Assembly (NCBI RefSeq): GCF_018614075.1
Contig: NZ_JAGGOZ010000122.1
Coordinates: forward strand, 1 to 55,633
DNA from: Streptomyces sp. ISL-94
Lineage (GTDB): Bacteria; Actinomycetota; Actinomycetes; Streptomycetales; Streptomycetaceae
Length of the DNA: 55,633 nucleotides
Direction of reading: 5' to 3'
Part shown: piece after piece, positions 32,507 through 41,432 of the stretch
How the letters are laid out: every line of letters begins with the position of its first letter
Position numbering within the stretch: the first letter of the stretch is position 1
Made by a program: the position numbers and the translations under genes
The notes under the pieces: model-generated
The model's input: the letters and a program-made list of their open reading frames with translations, nothing else
Told to the model about the DNA's origin: nothing
The model's database searches: none

Positions 32507-33617
32507 TGATTTTGGCGTCGCGCATCATGCGCTCCACCGGGTAGTCACGCGTGTAGCCGTACCCGCCGAGGAGCTGGACGGCGTCGGTGGTGACCTCCAT
32601 GGCCACGTCGGAGGCGAAGCACTTGGCCGCGGCGCCGAAGAAGGTGAGGTCCTCCTTGCCGCCTCCGGCGGACACGCGCTCGGACTTGGCGGCCGCCGCA
32701 TAGGTCAGCTGGCGGGCGGCCTCGATCTTCATGGCCATGTCCGCGAGCATGAACTGCACGCCCTGGAAGTCGCCGATCGGCTTGCCGAACTGCTTGCGCT
32801 CCTGGACGTAGCCCTTGGCGTAGTCCAGGGCGCCCTGGGCGATGCCGAGCGCCTGGGCCGCGATGGTGATGCGGGTGTGGTCCAGGGTCTTCATCGCGGT
32901 GGCGAAGCCGGTGCCCTCGGCGCCGATCATGCGGTCGGCCGGGATCCGGACGTTGTCGAGGTAGACCTCGCGCGTCGGGGAGCCCTTGATGCCGAGCTTC
33001 TTCTCGGGGGCGCCGAAGGAGACGCCCTCGTCCGACTTCTCGACGACGAAGGCGGAGATTCCCTTGGAGCGCATCGAAGGGTCGGTGACGGCCATGACCG
33101 TGTAGTACTCGGAGACGCCCGCGTTGGTGATCCAGCGCTTGACGCCGTTGAGCACCCAGAAGTCGCCGTCGCGCACGGCGCGGGTCTTCATGCCGGCCGC
33201 GTCGGAGCCCGCGTCGGGCTCGGAGAGCGCGTACGAGAACATCGCGTCGCCCTTGGCGAGCGGGCCGAGGTACTTGGCCTTGAGCTCTTCGGAGCCGGAG
33301 AGGATCACCGGGAGCGAGCCGAGCTTGTTGACCGCCGGGATGAGGGAGGAGGACGCGCAGACGCGGGCCACCTCCTCGATCACGATCACGGTGGCGAGGG
33401 CGTCGGCGCCCGCGCCGCCGTAGGTCTCGGGCACGTGGACGGCGTGCAGGTCGTTGGCGACCAGGGCGTCGAGGGCCTCCTGCGGGAAGCGGGACTCCTC
33501 GTCGACCGCGGCGGCGAACGGGAGGATCTTCGCCTCGCAGAGCGAGCGGACGGACTCGCGGAGCATGTCGTGCTCCTCGGCCGGGCGGTACAGGTCGAAG
33601 TCGGCAGAACCCGCCAA
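32445..33617 (-). CDS. Acyl-CoA dehydrogenase
   Basis: A 390-residue flavoenzyme that introduces the alpha-beta double bond in acyl-CoA during beta-oxidation, passing electrons to ETF. Motifs: YALSEPDAGSDAAGMKTRA and WITNAGVSEYYTVMA (FAD/substrate loops), DYAKGYVQERKQFGKPIGDF, and the C-terminal QIYEGTNQVQRIVMARNLP, where EGT is the conserved catalytic-base region. Length is normal. The start is TTG (MAGSADFDLYRP) with GAGTGAGAG upstream. Its 3' end is duplicated at 28335 and, decayed, at 26450, so this copy of the end may have been supplied by an inserted element that kept the gene intact. Confidence 0.93.
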   Translation of the reverse strand: MAGSADFDLYRPAEEHDMLRESVRSLCEAKILPFAAAVDEESRFPQEALDALVANDLHAVHVPETYGGAGADALATVIVIEEVARVCASSSLIPAVNKLGSLPVILSGSEELKAKYLGPLAKGDAMFSYALSEPDAGSDAAGMKTRAVRDGDFWVLNGVKRWITNAGVSEYYTVMAVTDPSMRSKGISAFVVEKSDEGVSFGAPEKKLGIKGSPTREVYLDNVRIPADRMIGAEGTGFATAMKTLDHTRITIAAQALGIAQGALDYAKGYVQERKQFGKPIGDFQGVQFMLADMAMKIEAARQLTYAAAAKSERVSAGGGKEDLTFFGAAAKCFASDVAMEVTTDAVQLLGGYGYTRDYPVERMMRDAKITQIYEGTNQVQRIVMARNLP

Positions 33618-33811
33618 GATCTCTCACTCCCCAGGGTGATGCGTGATGCTAACTACCGTTAAGTAACCCAAGCTTAGTGGGCCGGTCACGGATGGCGATA
33701 TGGGCGGCCTACGTGAGTTGCGTGACAGCGGTGGCCTCCTGGGGAGCGTCTTCGCTGGTGGGCCCGACTATGCTCAGTGGCCGCAAACGGCCCCGCACCT
33801 CTGGAGCACCC

Positions 33812-35155
33812 ATGGCCCCCCTCAGGATCACTGTGATCGGCACCGGTTACCTCGGCGCTACGCACGCTGCGGCGATGGCGCAGCTCGGGTTCGAGGTGCT
33901 CGGGCTGGACGTGGTGCCGGAGAAGATCGAGATGCTGGCCTCGGGCCGGGTGCCGATGTACGAGCCCGGGCTGGAGGAGCTGCTGGGCAAGCACGTGGCC
34001 GGGCTGCCGGGGTCGACGGGGCGGCTGCGCTTCACGCACTCGTGGGAGGAGGTCGCGGACTTCGGCGACGTCCACTTCGTGTGCGTGAACACTCCGCAGA
34101 AGCACGGGGAGTACGCGTGCGACATGTCGTACGTCGACTCCGCGATCGAATCCCTGGCCCCGCACCTGACACGGCCGGTGCTCGTGGTCGGCAAGTCGAC
34201 GGTGCCGGTGGGGTCGGCGGAGCGGCTGGCGGCGAAGCTCGTGGAGCTGGCCCCGGCGGGCGAGGGGGTGGAGCTGGCCTGGAACCCGGAGTTCCTGCGG
34301 GAGGGCTTCGCCGTGCAGGACACCCTGCACCCCGACCGGATCGTGATCGGCGTACAGGGCGAGCGCGGCGAGAAGCTGCTGCGCGAGGTGTACGAGACCC
34401 CCATGTCGGAGGGGACCCCGCTGGTGGTGACCGACTTCCCGACTGCGGAGCTGGTGAAGACCGCCGCCAATTCCTTCCTCGCCACCAAGATCTCGTTCAT
34501 CAACGCGATGGCGGAGGTGTGCGAGGCCGCGGGCGGCGACGTGGTCAAGCTGGCCGAGGCCATCGGCTACGACGAGCGGATCGGCGCGAAGTTCCTTCGG
34601 GCCGGCATCGGCTTCGGCGGCGGCTGCCTGCCGAAGGACATCCGGGCGTTCATGGCGCGGGCCGGCGAGCTGGGCGCCGACCAGGCGCTGACCTTCCTGC
34701 GGGAGGTCGACTCGATCAACATGCGGCGCCGCGGGCACATGGTGGAGCTGGCCCGGGAGGCGGTGGGCGGGTCCTTCCTGGGCAAGCGGGTGGCGGTGCT
34801 CGGCGCCACTTTCAAGCCGGATTCGGACGATGTCCGCGACTCCCCCGCCCTGAACGTGGCCGGGCAGATCCACCTCCAGGGCGGGCAGGTCACCGTCTAC
34901 GACCCCAAGGGCATGGACAACGCGCGGCGCGTCTTCCCGACGCTGGGGTACGCGGGCTCCGCGGTGGAGGCCGTCCGGGGTGCGGAGGTCGTCCTCCACC
35001 TCACGGAGTGGCGCGAGTTCCGCGACCTTGATCCGGCCGAGCTGGGCGGGGTGGTGACGGACCGCCTCATTTTGGACGGCCGCAATGCGCTTGATCCGGT
35101 GCGGTGGCGGGGGGCGGGCTGGACCTATCGGGCGATGGGGCGCCCGAGGGCCTGA
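33812..35155 (+). CDS. UDP-glucose/GDP-mannose dehydrogenase family protein
   Basis: A 447-residue NAD-dependent dehydrogenase that oxidises a nucleotide sugar to the uronic acid. Rossmann motif: VIGTGYLGATHAAAMAQLG. Central domain: ELVKTAANSFLATKISFINA. Catalytic cysteine: GFGGGCLPKD, about residue 270. The C-terminal UDP-binding part includes GATFKPDSDDVRDSP. The ATG at 33812 was chosen; longer upstream readings lack homology to the family. The product is a likely precursor for uronic-acid-containing wall polymers. It is divergent from the acyl-CoA dehydrogenase. Confidence 0.92.
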   Translation: MAPLRITVIGTGYLGATHAAAMAQLGFEVLGLDVVPEKIEMLASGRVPMYEPGLEELLGKHVAGLPGSTGRLRFTHSWEEVADFGDVHFVCVNTPQKHGEYACDMSYVDSAIESLAPHLTRPVLVVGKSTVPVGSAERLAAKLVELAPAGEGVELAWNPEFLREGFAVQDTLHPDRIVIGVQGERGEKLLREVYETPMSEGTPLVVTDFPTAELVKTAANSFLATKISFINAMAEVCEAAGGDVVKLAEAIGYDERIGAKFLRAGIGFGGGCLPKDIRAFMARAGELGADQALTFLREVDSINMRRRGHMVELAREAVGGSFLGKRVAVLGATFKPDSDDVRDSPALNVAGQIHLQGGQVTVYDPKGMDNARRVFPTLGYAGSAVEAVRGAEVVLHLTEWREFRDLDPAELGGVVTDRLILDGRNALDPVRWRGAGWTYRAMGRPRA

Positions 35156-35306
35156 CCCGCTGGGAGTCCCCCGGACGGAGTCTGGGGCAGGGTGCCGCGC
35201 CGCTTCCCGGGGCTCCGCCCCGGACCCCGCGCCCCACACGCCGGCGGGGCTGGAAATGCCCGGCGTCGGCGCCGGGCGTGGGAGGCGCCCCCGGCGCAGC
35301 GGCGCG
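35156..35306. repeat. GC-rich repeat-filled gap
   Basis: It contains TCCCCCGGACGGAGTC (second copy of the 6522 element) and, at about 35225-35250, CACACGCCGGCGGGGCTGGA, a half-copy of the family seen at 11781 and 49816. It lies between convergent genes, so may also aid termination. Confidence 0.6.
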
Positions 35307-36374
35307 TCACGTGGCGTCGGGGCGGCGGTGGTGGGCGGCTCGCGAGGTGAATTCCACGTCTCGCAGGACGCGCTGGGCGTTGCCCCAGGTGAGGAGGGCG
35401 ATGTCGGACTCCGGCCAGCCGCGTTCCAGGAGTTCCGCGATCAGGTGCGGGTAGCCGGAGGGGTCGGTCAGGCCTGCCGGGCGGGGGTGGCGGGGTTCGG
35501 TGCCGAAGGCGGCGCCGAGACCGACGCACTCGGGGCCCGCGACCGCGCGGACGTGGTCGAGGTGGTCGGCCACCGCGTGCAGGGAGTCCCCGGTGCGCGC
35601 GGTGTCGAAGGTGATCATCGCCAGGCCGTTGGCGGCCCGCAGTTCCAGCAGGACCTTGTCGGTCACGTTCCCCGGATACGGGTTCAGCGCCGCCGCGGCC
35701 GTGTTGGAGATGACCACCGGTGACTTGGAGGCGGCCGCGAGCTGGCAGGCCGCCGCCGGCGGGCAGCCGGTGAGGTCCAGCAGGATCGCCAGCCGGTTGG
35801 CCTCCTTGACCACCTCGTGGCCGAAGGCCGTCAGGCCCTCCTGGGCCCAGGGCGCTCCCGCCGGCGCGAGGAGCCGTACGCCCAGGGCGTGGAAGGCGTG
35901 CAGCGCGCTCAGGGAGTCGGTCAGCGTGCGGCCGGGCACCGGGCCGAGGAACGAGGCGATCCGGCCGCGGTTGCGGGCGTCCGCCATATCGTCGGCGGAG
36001 AGCGCCAGGCGCAGGTTGTCGGGGTAGCGACGCATCAGGGCGAGCGCCACGTCGATCTGCTCCAGGGTGCCGGAGAGCAGCTGGTCGGCGGCCTCGGGCT
36101 CGGGCGGCGGGGTCAGCAGGGACCAGAACTGGGCCCCGACCCCTCCGGCGCGCAGCCGCGGGATGTCGGTGTCGACTCCGCTGTCACCCGGCTTGTCGAT
36201 GTCGTGGTAGGGGCTCTGGCGCAGCGTCCAGACGAGGGTGTTGCACCCGTCCGCGACGGGATGCTCGGACAGCAGCACGGCGGCCCGGTCGAGGGCGCCG
36301 GTCACCACCGCGGGTGTGGGAAGGTCTTCTGCTCCGATGCCCACTGAGTGGGGTTCATCCTGCAGGTCGGCCAT
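35307..36374 (-). CDS. Membrane-dipeptidase-like protein lacking the metal ligands
   Basis: A 355-residue protein of the renal dipeptidase (M19) fold, paralogous to the next gene over its whole length. The metal site is gone: canonical DGHND is DGCNT (C44, T46); the VDLSHV histidine is LDLTGC; the SHSS histidine is SNTAA; the GGDYDG aspartate is GAAFGT. The scaffold (TDIPRLRAGGVGAQFWSLLT, LIAELLERGWPESDI) is conserved and there is no frameshift. It is therefore probably a folded non-catalytic protein, perhaps regulating or binding a peptide. The start MADLQDEPH has GGAGCG upstream. It lies downstream of the active paralogue. Confidence 0.85.
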   Translation of the reverse strand: MADLQDEPHSVGIGAEDLPTPAVVTGALDRAAVLLSEHPVADGCNTLVWTLRQSPYHDIDKPGDSGVDTDIPRLRAGGVGAQFWSLLTPPPEPEAADQLLSGTLEQIDVALALMRRYPDNLRLALSADDMADARNRGRIASFLGPVPGRTLTDSLSALHAFHALGVRLLAPAGAPWAQEGLTAFGHEVVKEANRLAILLDLTGCPPAAACQLAAASKSPVVISNTAAAALNPYPGNVTDKVLLELRAANGLAMITFDTARTGDSLHAVADHLDHVRAVAGPECVGLGAAFGTEPRHPRPAGLTDPSGYPHLIAELLERGWPESDIALLTWGNAQRVLRDVEFTSRAAHHRRPDAT

Positions 36375-36514
36375 GGCGTTCGCTCCGGTCTCGGCGGCAG
36401 CAGGGAGAGATGGTGCCACCGTGACACGGGGGGCGCCCGGGTCGCCCGGCGGATGCGGCGTTCGGGTGAAACCCGCAGGTCACACCCGGTCGCCGCAACC
36501 GCCGTTACGCGCCC

Positions 36515-37702
36515 TCAAACGGGCTGGATCACCGCGTTCGACGGGCCGCGGGAGGCCGACAGGTCCCGGGCCACCGCTTCCGCGTCGCGCAGCGCCCGTA
36601 CCGCGTTGGACCAGGTCAGCTTGGCCAGGTCGGTCTTCGACCAGCCGCGCGCCAGCAGCTCGGCGATCAGGTTCGGGTAGCCCGCCACGTCGTCCAGCCC
36701 GGAGGGGGTGAAGGCCGTGCCGTCGTAGTCCCCGCCGATGCCGATGTGGTCGACGCCGGCCACCTCGCGCATGTGGTCGAGGTGGTCGGCCACCGTCGCC
36801 GCCGTGGCGACCGGGCGCGGGCGCTCCGCCTCGAACGCCCGGTGCAGGGCCATCGCCTCGGGCGTGGTGTCCAGGTGGTGGAGGCCGTGCGCCCGCAGGT
36901 TCTCGTCCGCGGCCAGCGTCCACTCGACGGCCGCCGGGAGGATGAACTTCGGTACGAAGGTGGCCATCGCCACCCCGCCGTTGGCCGGGAGCTGCGCGAG
37001 CACGTCGTCCGGGATGTTGCGCGGGTGGTCGCAGACCGCGCGCGCCGAGGAGTGCGAGAAGACCACCGGCGCAGCCGAGACGGCGAGCGCGTCGCGCATC
37101 GTCGTCGCGGCGACGTGGGAGAGGTCCACCAGCATGCCGACGCGGTTCATCTCGCGGACGACCTCGCGGCCGAAGTCCGTGAGGCCGCCGTGCCGGGGCT
37201 CGTCGGTCGCCGAGTCCGCCCAGTCGAGGGTGTCGTTGTGCGTGAGCGTCATGTACCGCACGCCCAGCTGGTGCAGGGCGCGCAGGGTGGCGAGCGAGTT
37301 GTTGATGGAGTGGCCGCCCTCGGCGCCCATCAGGGAGGCGATCCGGCCCTCGGCGCGGGCCGCCTCCATGTCGTCCGCCGTCAGCGCGCGTACCAGGTCG
37401 GCGGGGTAACGGCCGATCAGCTGGTCGACGGCGTCCACCTGTTCCAGGGTGGCGCTGACGGCCTCGTCGCCGGTGAGCTCGGTGCTCACGTACACCGACC
37501 AGAACTGCGCGCCGACGCCGCCGGCCCGCAGTCGCGGGATGTCGGTGTGCAGGTACGCCGACTGGTCGCCGGCGATGTCCCGCTGGTCCAGGTCGTAGCG
37601 GACCTGCTTGCGCAGCGCCCAGGGCAGGTCGTTGTGGCCGTCCACGACGGGGTGCTCGGCCAGCAGCTCGCGCGCCTCGGCCAGGCGCTGCGCGGCGCTC
37701 AC
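36515..37702 (-). CDS. Membrane dipeptidase family (renal dipeptidase-like, Sco3058 orthologue)
   Basis: A 395-residue binuclear-zinc dipeptidase that hydrolyses dipeptides, some with a D-residue at the C-end. Metal ligands are intact: DGHNDLPW (H23, D25), VDLSHVAATT, FSHSSAR, and GIGGDYDG with its aspartate. It matches the Streptomyces coelicolor Sco3058 enzyme, structurally the closest bacterial relative of human renal dipeptidase. No signal peptide is seen, so it is cytoplasmic. GTG 37702 overlaps the stop of purE by four bases, so it is translationally coupled to the purine genes. Confidence 0.93.
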   Translation of the reverse strand: MSAAQRLAEARELLAEHPVVDGHNDLPWALRKQVRYDLDQRDIAGDQSAYLHTDIPRLRAGGVGAQFWSVYVSTELTGDEAVSATLEQVDAVDQLIGRYPADLVRALTADDMEAARAEGRIASLMGAEGGHSINNSLATLRALHQLGVRYMTLTHNDTLDWADSATDEPRHGGLTDFGREVVREMNRVGMLVDLSHVAATTMRDALAVSAAPVVFSHSSARAVCDHPRNIPDDVLAQLPANGGVAMATFVPKFILPAAVEWTLAADENLRAHGLHHLDTTPEAMALHRAFEAERPRPVATAATVADHLDHMREVAGVDHIGIGGDYDGTAFTPSGLDDVAGYPNLIAELLARGWSKTDLAKLTWSNAVRALRDAEAVARDLSASRGPSNAVIQPV

Positions 37703-38235
37703 TTGCCGAATCCGAAGGACTCCGCGCCCGCGACCTTCGTACGCAGCCGCTTGCCCTTCTCGGTCGCCTGGTCGTTCAGCTCCTGCTGGAACTCGCGCAT
37801 GCGGGCCAGCAGCTCGGTGTCGTGCGCGGCCAGCATCCGTACGGCCAGCAGCCCGGCGTTGCGCGCCCCGGCGACCGAGACGGTGGCGACGGGAACTCCG
37901 GCGGGCATCTGGACGATCGACAGCAGCGAGTCCATGCCGTCGAGGTACTTCAGCGGCACCGGGACGCCGATGACCGGCAGCGGGGTGACCGAGGCGAGCA
38001 TGCCGGGCAGGTGGGCGGCGCCGCCCGCGCCCGCGATGATCGCCTTGAGGCCGCGTCCGGCGGCTTCCTCCCCGTACGCGACCATCTCGCGCGGCATCCG
38101 GTGCGCGGAGACGACGTCGACCTCGTAGGGGATCTCGAACTCGTCCAGGGCCTGGGCGGCGGCCTCCATGACCGGCCAGTCCGAGTCGGAGCCCATGACA
38201 ATGCCGATGACGGGGCCTGCTGGGGAGGTGCTCAT
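37699..38235 (-). CDS. purE: N5-carboxyaminoimidazole ribonucleotide mutase
   Basis: A 178-residue class I PurE that converts N5-CAIR to CAIR in purine synthesis. The active-site loops are GIVMGSDSDWPVM, VSAHRMP (catalytic His), and GAGGAAHLPGM. It begins with ATG, four bases overlapping the purK stop. Together with PurK it replaces the ATP-free carboxylation of vertebrates. The C-terminal 25 residues form a basic extension. Confidence 0.95.
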   Translation of the reverse strand: MSTSPAGPVIGIVMGSDSDWPVMEAAAQALDEFEIPYEVDVVSAHRMPREMVAYGEEAAGRGLKAIIAGAGGAAHLPGMLASVTPLPVIGVPVPLKYLDGMDSLLSIVQMPAGVPVATVSVAGARNAGLLAVRMLAAHDTELLARMREFQQELNDQATEKGKRLRTKVAGAESFGFGK

Positions 38236-39371
38236 TGCGTGACCGTTCCTCTGAGGTAGTCGGCAGCGTGGCGTGCGCGCTCCAGCACATCGTCCAGGTC
38301 GTCGCCGTAGGTGTTGACGTGGCCGACCTTGCGGCCCTGTTTCACGTCCTTGCCGTACATGTGGATCTTCAGCTGGGGGTCGTGCGCCATGCAGTGCAGG
38401 TACGCCGTGTACATGTCGGGGTAGTCCCCGCCCAGTACGTTCGCCATGACCGTCCACTTGGCGCGGGGGCGCGGGTCGCCCAGCGGGAGGTCCAGGACCG
38501 CGCGCACGTGGTTGGCGAACTGGGAGGTGATCGCCCCGTCCTGGGTCCAGTGGCCGCTGTTGTGCGGGCGCATGGCCAGTTCGTTGACGAGGATGCGGCC
38601 GTCGGTGGTCTCGAACAGCTCCACGGCCAGGTGGCCGGTCACGCCGAGTTCCCGGGCGATGCGCAGGGCGAGGGTCTGGGCCTCGCCCGCCAGGGCCTCC
38701 GAGAGGTTCGGGGCGGGGGCGATCACCGTGTCGCAGACCCCGTCCACCTGGCGGGACTCGACGACGGGGTAGGCCACCGCCTGGCCGTGCGGGGAGCGGA
38801 CGATGTTGGCCGCGAGTTCGCGGACGTAGTCCACCTTCTCTTCGGCGAGGACGGGGACACCGGCCCGGAAGGGCGCGTCCGCGTCCTCGGGGGTGCGGAC
38901 GAACCACACGCCCTTGCCGTCGTACCCGCCGCGCACCGTCTTGAGGATGACCGGGAAGCCGCCCACCTCGTCCGCGAAGGCCGCCACGTCCGCCGGATCG
39001 CGCACGATCCGGTGGCGGGGGCTCGGCGCGCCGATCTCGTCGAGCTTGGCGCGCATCACCCCCTTGTCCTGGGCGTGCACCAACGCGTCGGGCCCCGGGC
39101 GGACGGGGATGCCGTCCGCTTCCAGGGCCCTGAGGTGTTCGGTGGGTACGTGCTCGTGATCGAAGGTGATCACGTCGCAGCCGCGCGCGAAAGCGCGCAG
39201 CGTCTCCAGGTCGCGATAGTCGCCGATGACGACGTCGCTCACGACCTGGGCCGCCGAGTCCTGTGGGGTGTCACTGAGGATCTTGAATTTGATGCCGAGG
39301 GGGATACCCGCCTCGTGGGTCATGCGGGCGAGCTGTCCGCCGCCGACCATGCCGACTACCGGGAACGTCAC
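38232..39371 (-). CDS. purK: N5-carboxyaminoimidazole ribonucleotide synthase
   Basis: A 379-residue ATP-grasp enzyme making N5-CAIR from AIR, bicarbonate and ATP. The start VTFPVVGMVGGGQLARM has the glycine-rich loop; VILKTVRGGYDGKGVW binds ATP; FETTDGRILVNELAMRPHNS carries metal ligands. The chosen GTG start (39371) has GGAGG with only one base before it, unusually close, but the family N-terminus begins there. It is the first gene of the purK-purE-dipeptidase operon and is divergent from the GtrA gene. Confidence 0.93.
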   Translation of the reverse strand: MTFPVVGMVGGGQLARMTHEAGIPLGIKFKILSDTPQDSAAQVVSDVVIGDYRDLETLRAFARGCDVITFDHEHVPTEHLRALEADGIPVRPGPDALVHAQDKGVMRAKLDEIGAPSPRHRIVRDPADVAAFADEVGGFPVILKTVRGGYDGKGVWFVRTPEDADAPFRAGVPVLAEEKVDYVRELAANIVRSPHGQAVAYPVVESRQVDGVCDTVIAPAPNLSEALAGEAQTLALRIARELGVTGHLAVELFETTDGRILVNELAMRPHNSGHWTQDGAITSQFANHVRAVLDLPLGDPRPRAKWTVMANVLGGDYPDMYTAYLHCMAHDPQLKIHMYGKDVKQGRKVGHVNTYGDDLDDVLERARHAADYLRGTVTQ

Positions 39372-39592
39372 TCCTCCAGGATATCCGGCGGTATTCCGCC
39401 ATCCGGACGCGGGCTCTGGCGCGGACCGGTCGGCCGGCCCCGGGTCCGGGCCGGCCACGGCCTGGTGTGCCGTGTGTCGCACGGTGCCGGAAGGCGCAGA
39501 CGGACCCCAGGGGCGACACTTACGATGGGTGGGTTGACCTCGAACACCGGACGCCCCGCGCGGGGCGGTGACCGACGGGACTGAACCATCTG

Positions 39593-40144
39593 ATGAGCAC
39601 GCCGGGGAACGGATCTGTCCTCGAACGCGCCCGCGGTCTCGTCCGCGAGGTCGCGAAGTTCGGGGCGGTCGGCGGCCTGGGTGTCCTGGTCAACCTGGGT
39701 GTCTTCAACCTGATCCGGAACACCACCGACCTCCAGGTGGTGCGTGCGAGCGTGATAGCCACCGTCGTGGCCATCGCCACCAACTACATCGGCTTCCGCT
39801 ACTTCGCCTACCGGGACCGCGCCAAGAGCGGCCGCACCCGCGAGCTGGTCCTGTTCGCCGCCTTCAGCGCGATCGGCCTGGTCATCGAGAACGGCGTGCT
39901 GTACACGGCCACCTACGGCTTCGGCTGGGACGGCCCGGTCGCCACCAACGTCTTCAAGTTCATCGGCATCGGCACCGCCACCGTCTTCCGCTTCTGGTCG
40001 TACCGGACGTGGGTCTTCAAGGCCCTGCCCGCGGCTGCCCCGGCCTCCGCTGCCGAGCCGGTGCCCGAGCCGGCCCCCCTGCCGAAGCCGGAGCGCAGGC
40101 CCGAGCCGGTCCCCGCGCCCGAGCCGGAGCCCGCGAACAACTAG
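39593..40144 (+). CDS. GtrA family membrane protein
   Basis: A 183-residue protein with four predicted spans at about 20-140. The family pattern VREVAKFGAVGGLGVLVNLG and the NYIGFRYFAYR loop are clear; the C-terminal 40 residues are an alternating Pro/Glu tail. GtrA proteins are thought to flip undecaprenyl- or decaprenyl-linked sugars across the membrane, so this may supply lipid-linked sugar to envelope glycosylation. It lies between divergent purK and convergent histidine kinase genes. Confidence 0.88.
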   Translation: MSTPGNGSVLERARGLVREVAKFGAVGGLGVLVNLGVFNLIRNTTDLQVVRASVIATVVAIATNYIGFRYFAYRDRAKSGRTRELVLFAAFSAIGLVIENGVLYTATYGFGWDGPVATNVFKFIGIGTATVFRFWSYRTWVFKALPAAAPASAAEPVPEPAPLPKPERRPEPVPAPEPEPANN

Positions 40145-40153
40145 CGGGCGGGC

Positions 40154-41419
40154 TCAGCGGACGGTGGCCTCCGGCTCGGCCCGCTCCGGCGCCGTCCGGC
40201 TGAGGAAGAGGGCGAAGACCGGCGGCTGCGCCTGGAGCAGCTCCAGGCGCCCGCCGTCCGCCTCCGCCAGGTCCCGGGCGACCGCGAGGCCGATCCCGGT
40301 GGAGTTGCGGCCGCTGATGGCCCGCTCGAAGATCCGGTTCCCGAGGTCCGGCGGGACCCCCGGGCCCTCGTCCGTGACCTCCAGCACCGCCTGGTTGCCG
40401 ACCACCCGGGTGCGCAGCGCGACCGTGCCGCCCCCGTGCATCAGGGCGTTCTCCACCAGCGTCGCCAGGACCTGCGAGACCGCCCCCGGGGTGCCGAAGG
40501 CCCGTACGCCCAGCTTCCCGGAGCGCACGATGGCCCGGCCGGCGCTGCGGTAGGCGGGCCGCCACTCCTCCACCTGCTGCTTGACGACCTCGTCGAGGTC
40601 GAAGGGGACCGCGGAGCCCGTCCGCGGGTCCCGCGAGTTCGTGAGCAGCCGTTCCACCACGTCCGTGAGCCGCTCCACCTGGGTGAGCGCGATCGTCGCC
40701 TCCTCCCGTACGGTCTCCAGGTCCTCGGTGACCGTGATCTCCTCCAGCCGCATCGACAGTGCGGTGAGCGGGGTGCGCAGCTGGTGCGAGGCGTCCGCGG
40801 CGAGGCGCCGCTCGGCGGTGAGCATCCGGCCGATCCGCTCGGCGCTGGAGTCCAGTACGTCCGCGACCCGGTCCAGCTCGGGGACCCCGTACCGCTTGTG
40901 CCGGGGCCGCGGGTCGCCCGATCCCAGCCGCTCCGCGGTCTCGGCGAGGTCGGTGAGCGGGGAGGCCAGCCGGTTCGCCTGCCGTACGGCGAGCAGGACG
41001 GCCGCCACGACGGCCAGCAGGGCCACGGCGCCGACGACCGCCAGGGTCCGCCCGACCTCCTTGGTCACGGTGGAGCGGGGCTCCTCGACGACCACGACCT
41101 CGCCCTGCTCGCCGCGTGCGGTGCCCCGGATGACGCTGCCGGGGATCCGGTCGCCCACCTCGACGGTGGGCTGCCCCGGGATGGTGATCCGGGCGTAGCG
41201 GCCGGTTTCGAGCTGCTCGGCGAGCGCGTCGGGGTCGACGGGCTTCTTCTCCAGGACGTTCGACTCGACGATGCCCACCACGCGCAGCGCCTCGGATCCG
41301 ACCCGGTCCTGGGCGCTGCTGGTGATGGTCCGGGTCTCCACGATGACCAGGGAGATCCCGAAGACGGCGATCACGACGAGGACCACGGCGAGGGTGGAGT
41401 TGATCAGGCGGCGGCGCAT
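40154..41419 (-). CDS. Two-component sensor histidine kinase
   Basis: A 421-residue membrane kinase with two spans (about 7-27 and 124-145) flanking a short extracellular domain of about 95 residues, then HAMP (about 147-200). HisKA has the phospho-accepting His212 in ASHQLRTPLTAL. The ATPase domain has LVENALMHGG (N box), DEGPGVPP (G1) and STGIGLAVARDL (G2). It follows the response-regulator gene by 13 bases in the same operon. The signal is unknown; the small sensor domain suggests an envelope cue. Confidence 0.93.
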   Translation of the reverse strand: MRRRLINSTLAVVLVVIAVFGISLVIVETRTITSSAQDRVGSEALRVVGIVESNVLEKKPVDPDALAEQLETGRYARITIPGQPTVEVGDRIPGSVIRGTARGEQGEVVVVEEPRSTVTKEVGRTLAVVGAVALLAVVAAVLLAVRQANRLASPLTDLAETAERLGSGDPRPRHKRYGVPELDRVADVLDSSAERIGRMLTAERRLAADASHQLRTPLTALSMRLEEITVTEDLETVREEATIALTQVERLTDVVERLLTNSRDPRTGSAVPFDLDEVVKQQVEEWRPAYRSAGRAIVRSGKLGVRAFGTPGAVSQVLATLVENALMHGGGTVALRTRVVGNQAVLEVTDEGPGVPPDLGNRIFERAISGRNSTGIGLAVARDLAEADGGRLELLQAQPPVFALFLSRTAPERAEPEATVR

Positions 41420-41432
41420 GGCGAGGGGGAGG

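Noticed and set aside
36515..38290. A 591-codon fusion of dipeptidase with upstream sequence.
   Set aside because: The first about 195 codons are a shadow of purE; the GTG at 37702 overlapping the purE stop is the real start.
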